Positions 4,446 to 6,707 of a stretch of 6,707 nucleotides of DNA are shown here, one piece after another. Under the pieces are notes generated by a model that did not search any database, was not told the DNA's origin, and saw nothing but the letters and a program-made list of their open reading frames with translations. Made by a program: the position numbers and the translations under genes. The DNA is from Nostoc cf. edaphicum LEGE 07299 (GTDB taxonomy: Bacteria > Cyanobacteriota > Cyanobacteriia > Cyanobacteriales > Nostocaceae). Where the stretch lies: contig NZ_JADEXF010000187.1 of NCBI RefSeq assembly GCF_015207245.1, forward strand, positions 1-6,707, in the 5' to 3' direction. The first letter of the stretch is position 1. The number at the start of each line of letters is the position of its first letter.

Positions 4446-4675
4446 GCTGTCAAGCGAGGAAAGTCAGTTCGCCGTGCTGCAAACAATAGACAGGCTTGGA
4501 TATCTTCGAGTTCAAGATCGGGAAAATCCTCTAAAATCTCAGAAACACTGACATTCTCAGCCAACATTTCTAAAATGTCACTCACACGAATCCTCATGCC
4601 TCGAATACAAGGACGACCACCACACTGACCAGGAGTTTGAGTAATGCGAGTCAACAAATCAGCCCTTGAATTCAT
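4442..4675 (-). CDS. DUF433 antitoxin-like protein, partner of the broken DUF5615 gene
   Basis: This 77-residue protein is a full DUF433 domain (PF04255), a small helix-turn-helix-type family usually encoded just before a DUF5615 PIN-like toxin and regarded as its antitoxin. Key segments are TPGQCGGRPCIRGMRIRV (residues 14-31), DILEMLAENVSVSEILEDFP (33-52) and LELEDIQACLLFAARR (54-69). The stop overlaps the next ATG by four bases (4442-4445). No Shine-Dalgarno is visible before the ATG; a TAAAAT hexamer (complement of 4682-4687) ends only six bases before it, so a leaderless transcript is possible. With its toxin truncated, it is an orphan antitoxin locally. Confidence 0.88.
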   Translation of the reverse strand: MNSRADLLTRITQTPGQCGGRPCIRGMRIRVSDILEMLAENVSVSEILEDFPDLELEDIQACLLFAARRTDFPRLTA

Positions 4676-4718
4676 GCAAGTATTTTAATATCGGGTACTT
4701 TTATTTAACTCTAATTCT

Positions 4719-4781
4719 GCGATCGCAATTATTCCAGCCTAGCATCTAAAGTGTAGCAAAAGGGCGATCGCAATTATCCCA
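4719..4781. repeat. Pair of HIP1-centred repeats in an intergenic gap
   Basis: GCGATCGCAATTATTCCA (4719-4736) and GCGATCGCAATTATCCCA (4764-4781) match at 17 of 18 positions, starting 45 bases apart. Each begins with the HIP1 octamer and the match continues ten bases beyond it, so this is more than chance recurrence of the octamer. They lie between the DUF433 promoter and the end of the 4799-5509 gene. Function is unknown. Confidence 0.45.
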
Positions 4782-4798
4782 AGTTCACATAACAGCAC

Positions 4799-5509
4799 CT
4801 AAGTTGAGCAGTTTTGGGTTAGTTGTAGCTTCAAGTAATCAATAAAGTCCAGAATTTCTGTATCAGTGAGTTGTAGACGCGATCGCTTGCCATATTTTTG
4901 CTGCAAATAATCCCTTCCCTGCTCTGGAGTCCAATTTAACTGGGCTAAATATGTGTTACTTTGAGCTATCAAAACTGCATGAATTTCTGATGCCGTTGTT
5001 TTAGTAGATATTTGTATTGGCTCTTGATTTAAATTTTGAATTCTATCAATTTTTAAACTGACTTTTTGCCCTAGAGTTTGCCAATCAATTTCATTATGTC
5101 CATCCCAACTAACACCTACAGAGCGATAAGTGACTGGCTCGTAAATATTACAAAAAACTACATTACTATCTCCTGGGCTGACGCTAATAGTAAGTGGATT
5201 ACGCAGTTGTTCAGAAGTAAGAGCATCCAAAGACAGCAACAAGCTTTTAGAAAAGTAAGAATCTTTTCCTGAGCGGACGATATAAGGTTTGTCTGCCAAA
5301 ATAGATAAATCTATTTTTCCAACTCTTCCAAAGGCAGTTTCAACTTGTCTATCAATTTTTATTTCGGTTATCACCCCAGTCAAGGCTTTGTCATAAATAG
5401 GGATTTTTTGCTCATTTTCTGAGAGCATATACCAGCAGTGATCGTTGTCTTTTTTGACAAAAACATATTGAGGTCTTGGGACTGCTCCAAATCCTAATTT
5501 AACTTCCAT
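4799..5509 (-). CDS. Hypothetical protein with beta-rich N-terminus and helical C-terminal motif
   Basis: This 236-residue protein has no signal peptide or membrane segment. The N-terminal two thirds alternates short hydrophobic strands and turns (RPQYVFVKK at 12-20, HCWYML at 24-29, TGVITEIKI at 44-52, KIDLSIL at 65-71, KPYIVRSG at 74-81, PLTISVSPGD at 105-114, VVFCNIYEP at 117-125), suggesting a compact beta fold. A linker follows, then a C-terminal helical unit, TPEQGRDYLQQKYGKRSR (194-211) and LTDTEILDFIDYLKLQ (214-229). I recall similar Y-GKRSR...LTD-E-L-F-YL tails in other cyanobacterial proteins, possibly nucleic-acid related, but cannot confirm this. The ATG at 5509 has no evident Shine-Dalgarno. 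It is transcribed divergently from the DUF433 gene at 5660. Confidence 0.72.
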   Translation of the reverse strand: MEVKLGFGAVPRPQYVFVKKDNDHCWYMLSENEQKIPIYDKALTGVITEIKIDRQVETAFGRVGKIDLSILADKPYIVRSGKDSYFSKSLLLSLDALTSEQLRNPLTISVSPGDSNVVFCNIYEPVTYRSVGVSWDGHNEIDWQTLGQKVSLKIDRIQNLNQEPIQISTKTTASEIHAVLIAQSNTYLAQLNWTPEQGRDYLQQKYGKRSRLQLTDTEILDFIDYLKLQLTQNCST

Positions 5510-5593
5510 ATTTTTGATGAATATTTTTGTAACCGAATCTATTTAGCAACAAGCTTTTACGATTTGTACTATCAAGCTATGAGTTACTTTATA

Positions 5594-5599
5594 TATAAT
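5594..5599 (+). promoter_or_regulatory. Candidate -10 box for the DUF433 fusion gene
   Basis: A consensus TATAAT sits within the AT-rich ATATATAATT, 60 bases before the ATG at 5660, in the 150-base divergent gap. No matching -35 is found at normal spacing, so this would be a -35-less promoter or a chance match. Confidence 0.3.
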
Positions 5600-5659
5600 T
5601 CCCTAGCCAGCAAGCTAATTAACATTAAGGCAGAAAAAGTTGCAAAATTTAGTTAATCT

Positions 5660-6226
5660 ATGACCCTCAAAGAATTAGAAACACAACTCTTAGCATTAAC
5701 TCCTACCGAGAAGGCTGAAGCCATACAGATTTTGATCCAAACCTTAAGTCAAGGTTCACATGAAATTAGAAAAACTCCTGGTATATGCGGCGGTGATGCC
5801 TGTATTGCAAATACTCACATCTCAGTTTGGTTACTTATAGAATCTCGTCGTTTTGGTATTAGTGAAGCACAACTACTAGTCGATTATCCTGATTTGATTG
5901 CTGCTGACTTAGTGAATGCTTGGGCTTATGCGGCTGCTCACCCTACGGAAATTGAAGAAGCAATCCGAAAAAATGAGTTTGAGCAGGTGCAGTGGTGGTA
6001 TGTAGTCGGTACTGATTACGACGATGGCAAAAATTTAGTTTTTGGCCCATGCCTGGACAAAGCTGAAGCAACAACGCTAATGGACAGAGCGGACAACATA
6101 CTTTTCTTGCTCAAGCTGCGGGGTATTAATCTAGTTTTGGATGAACTTGTGTTGAGCGTTGAGCGATTGCCGACTTGCAAACCTGGGTGGATAACTGAAT
6201 GGATACAGAGAGAGGGAATCAAATGA
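5660..6226 (+). CDS. DUF433 protein with addiction-module-like N-terminus and an extra C-terminal segment
   Basis: This protein has 188 residues. Residues 2-31 (LKELETQLLALTPTEKAEAI...) resemble the N-terminal helices of putative addiction-module components, an arrangement often seen ahead of DUF433 in cyanobacteria. Residues 37-105 are the DUF433 domain: RKTPGICGGDACIANTHISV, then LLVDYPDLIAADLVNAWAYA. Ordinary proteins of this type end near residue 108. Here about 80 more residues follow (QWWYVVGTDYDDGKNLVFGP, DKAEATTLMDRADNILFLLK, then PGWITEWIQREGIK) that I do not recognise. The usual DUF5615 toxin gene is not downstream; only a 25-residue frame begins at the ATGA overlap (6223-6226). No Shine-Dalgarno is visible at 5660. 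It could be a retained antitoxin that acquired a new domain, or a stand-alone regulator. Confidence 0.82.
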   Translation: MTLKELETQLLALTPTEKAEAIQILIQTLSQGSHEIRKTPGICGGDACIANTHISVWLLIESRRFGISEAQLLVDYPDLIAADLVNAWAYAAAHPTEIEEAIRKNEFEQVQWWYVVGTDYDDGKNLVFGPCLDKAEATTLMDRADNILFLLKLRGINLVLDELVLSVERLPTCKPGWITEWIQREGIK

Positions 6227-6300
6227 ACATTATTATTACTTCACTGCAAAAAATAGATTTACTCTCTCCTTTAACTAGATTAATCAAAAATTTCAATAAC
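6223..6300 (+). other. Short ORF overlapping the DUF433 fusion stop by ATGA
   Basis: An ATG at 6223-6225 overlaps the TGA of the preceding gene and opens a 25-codon frame (MNIIITSLQKIDLLSPLTRL, then IKNFN) ending at a TAG at 6300-6302 or just inside the tandem repeat. Its position mirrors that of the DUF5615 start after the other DUF433 gene, so it could be the stub of a lost toxin. The peptide itself has no recognisable motif and may be chance. Confidence 0.25.
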
Positions 6301-6322
6301 TAGATTAATCAAAAATTTCAAT
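6273..6322. repeat. Perfect 25-bp tandem duplication
   Basis: The unit AACTAGATTAATC followed by AAAAATTTCAAT occurs at 6273-6297 and again, abutting and identical, at 6298-6322. The second copy contains the stop codon of the minus-strand Uma2 gene (6318-6320); the first lies just outside. Each unit holds the small palindrome GATTAATC. Exact identity suggests a recent slippage or duplication event. Confidence 0.85.
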
Positions 6323-6707
6323 CCAAACTTTCTGGATCAACACCAAGTGCATTCAACCTTTCAATTAATATTTTCACTTTTTGTTCTGCTTCCACCCGTC
6401 GCTGTTCTTCAAAAGCTGTGCGTTCTTCCGCTTCCCTAATGCGTTCTTCTGGTGTCAGCAATCTTTGCCCTTCTTCGTCATACCAGTACAGCCACTCGCG
6501 CACTATACCTTGATAAATTCCTCGTTCTCGCCCAATTCCTAAACCAATTTCTGGTAGCCAAACAGGATTTCCTGACATTAAGATATATTCCCCATCGACT
6601 AAGCGATACACTTCCAAAGGCGACTTTTTACGCCGCAGGGGACTATACACAACGTAGTACAAAATTCCTAATTCTTTTGCATAAAATTCTTTCTTGATGT
6701 TATATTC
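6318..6707 (-). CDS. Uma2 family (DUF820) putative restriction-like nuclease, C-terminal part
   Basis: The frame is open from the window edge to a TGA at 6318-6320, 129 residues visible; the N-terminus with most of the PD-(D/E)xK-like core is outside. The visible part begins EYNIKKEFYAKELGILYYVVYSP, matching the family's KxxxYxxxGVxEYWxVDP region, and goes on with LEVYRLVDGEYILM, WLPEIGLGIG and REWLYWYDEEGQRLLTPEER. The last 50 residues are a charged coiled coil (REAEERTAFEEQRRVEAEQK) ending LGVDPESLD, typical of the long cyanobacterial Uma2 form. An internal TTG giving MYYVVY would be a false start, because homology continues upstream to the edge. These proteins are very numerous in cyanobacteria and their role is unsettled. 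Confidence 0.88.
   Translation of the reverse strand, partial: EYNIKKEFYAKELGILYYVVYSPLRRKKSPLEVYRLVDGEYILMSGNPVWLPEIGLGIGRERGIYQGIVREWLYWYDEEGQRLLTPEERIREAEERTAFEEQRRVEAEQKVKILIERLNALGVDPESLD

Noticed and set aside
6452..6697. Plus-strand frame opposite the Uma2 gene
   Set aside because: Uma2 homology on the minus strand is continuous through this region to the window edge.
1..6707. CRISPR array, tRNA or insertion-sequence ends
   Set aside because: No regularly spaced repeats, no tRNA-like cloverleaf sequence and no transposase or terminal inverted repeats were found by reading both strands; the repeats present are the short ones listed.

Overview
The window looks like chromosome or large plasmid from a filamentous, Nostoc-type cyanobacterium. 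The octamer GCGATCGC (HIP1, the highly iterated palindrome of cyanobacteria) occurs 13 times in 6.7 kb, base composition is moderately AT-rich, and the gene families are ones abundant in cyanobacteria (DUF29, Uma2, BrnT/BrnA, DUF433). There is no rRNA, tRNA, CRISPR array or recognisable transposase. It is an accessory region made mostly of small toxin-antitoxin (TA) genes and their debris.

Layout. 1-143: C-terminal end of an unidentified membrane protein. 197-1232 (+): a palindromic operator candidate, then brnT, brnA and a DUF29 gene, closely spaced and probably one operon. 1279-1559 (-): an orphan CopG/ribbon-helix-helix antitoxin-like gene whose -10 box sits inside a perfect 19-bp palindrome; a terminator hairpin follows at 1582-1607. 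1644-3112 (-): a two-gene operon of unknown function, coding for a 324-residue protein with a long Gly/Ala-rich hydrophobic core between helical arms and a 163-residue soluble helical partner. 3113-3437 is mainly intergenic and ends in a duplicated piece of the hicB promoter and 5' end. 3438-3972 (+): a second, divergent brnT/brnA pair. 4106-4339 (+): a lone HicB antitoxin. 4338-4675 (-): a DUF433 antitoxin followed by a DUF5615 PIN-like toxin gene cut off after about 36 codons. 4799-5509 (-): a 236-residue protein of unknown function. 5660-6226 (+): a DUF433 protein with an extra C-terminal segment. 6318-6707 (-): the C-terminal part of a Uma2-family nuclease, running off the window.

How the parts fit. 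brnT toxins and brnA antitoxins form two self-contained, probably autoregulated modules. The other TA pieces are incomplete: a CopG protein, a HicB and an extended DUF433 without toxins, and a DUF433 with a broken toxin. The strongest evidence of rearrangement is a 78-bp direct repeat flanking brnTA2. The upstream copy carries a hicB start that now encodes a 17-residue peptide, and its stop codon overlaps the brnT2 start as ATGA, so the second toxin appears to be expressed from a captured hicB leader. The best candidate for an undescribed system is the 1644-3112 operon. Its role is not established, and only its architecture supports the idea of a membrane-acting protein with a dedicated partner.
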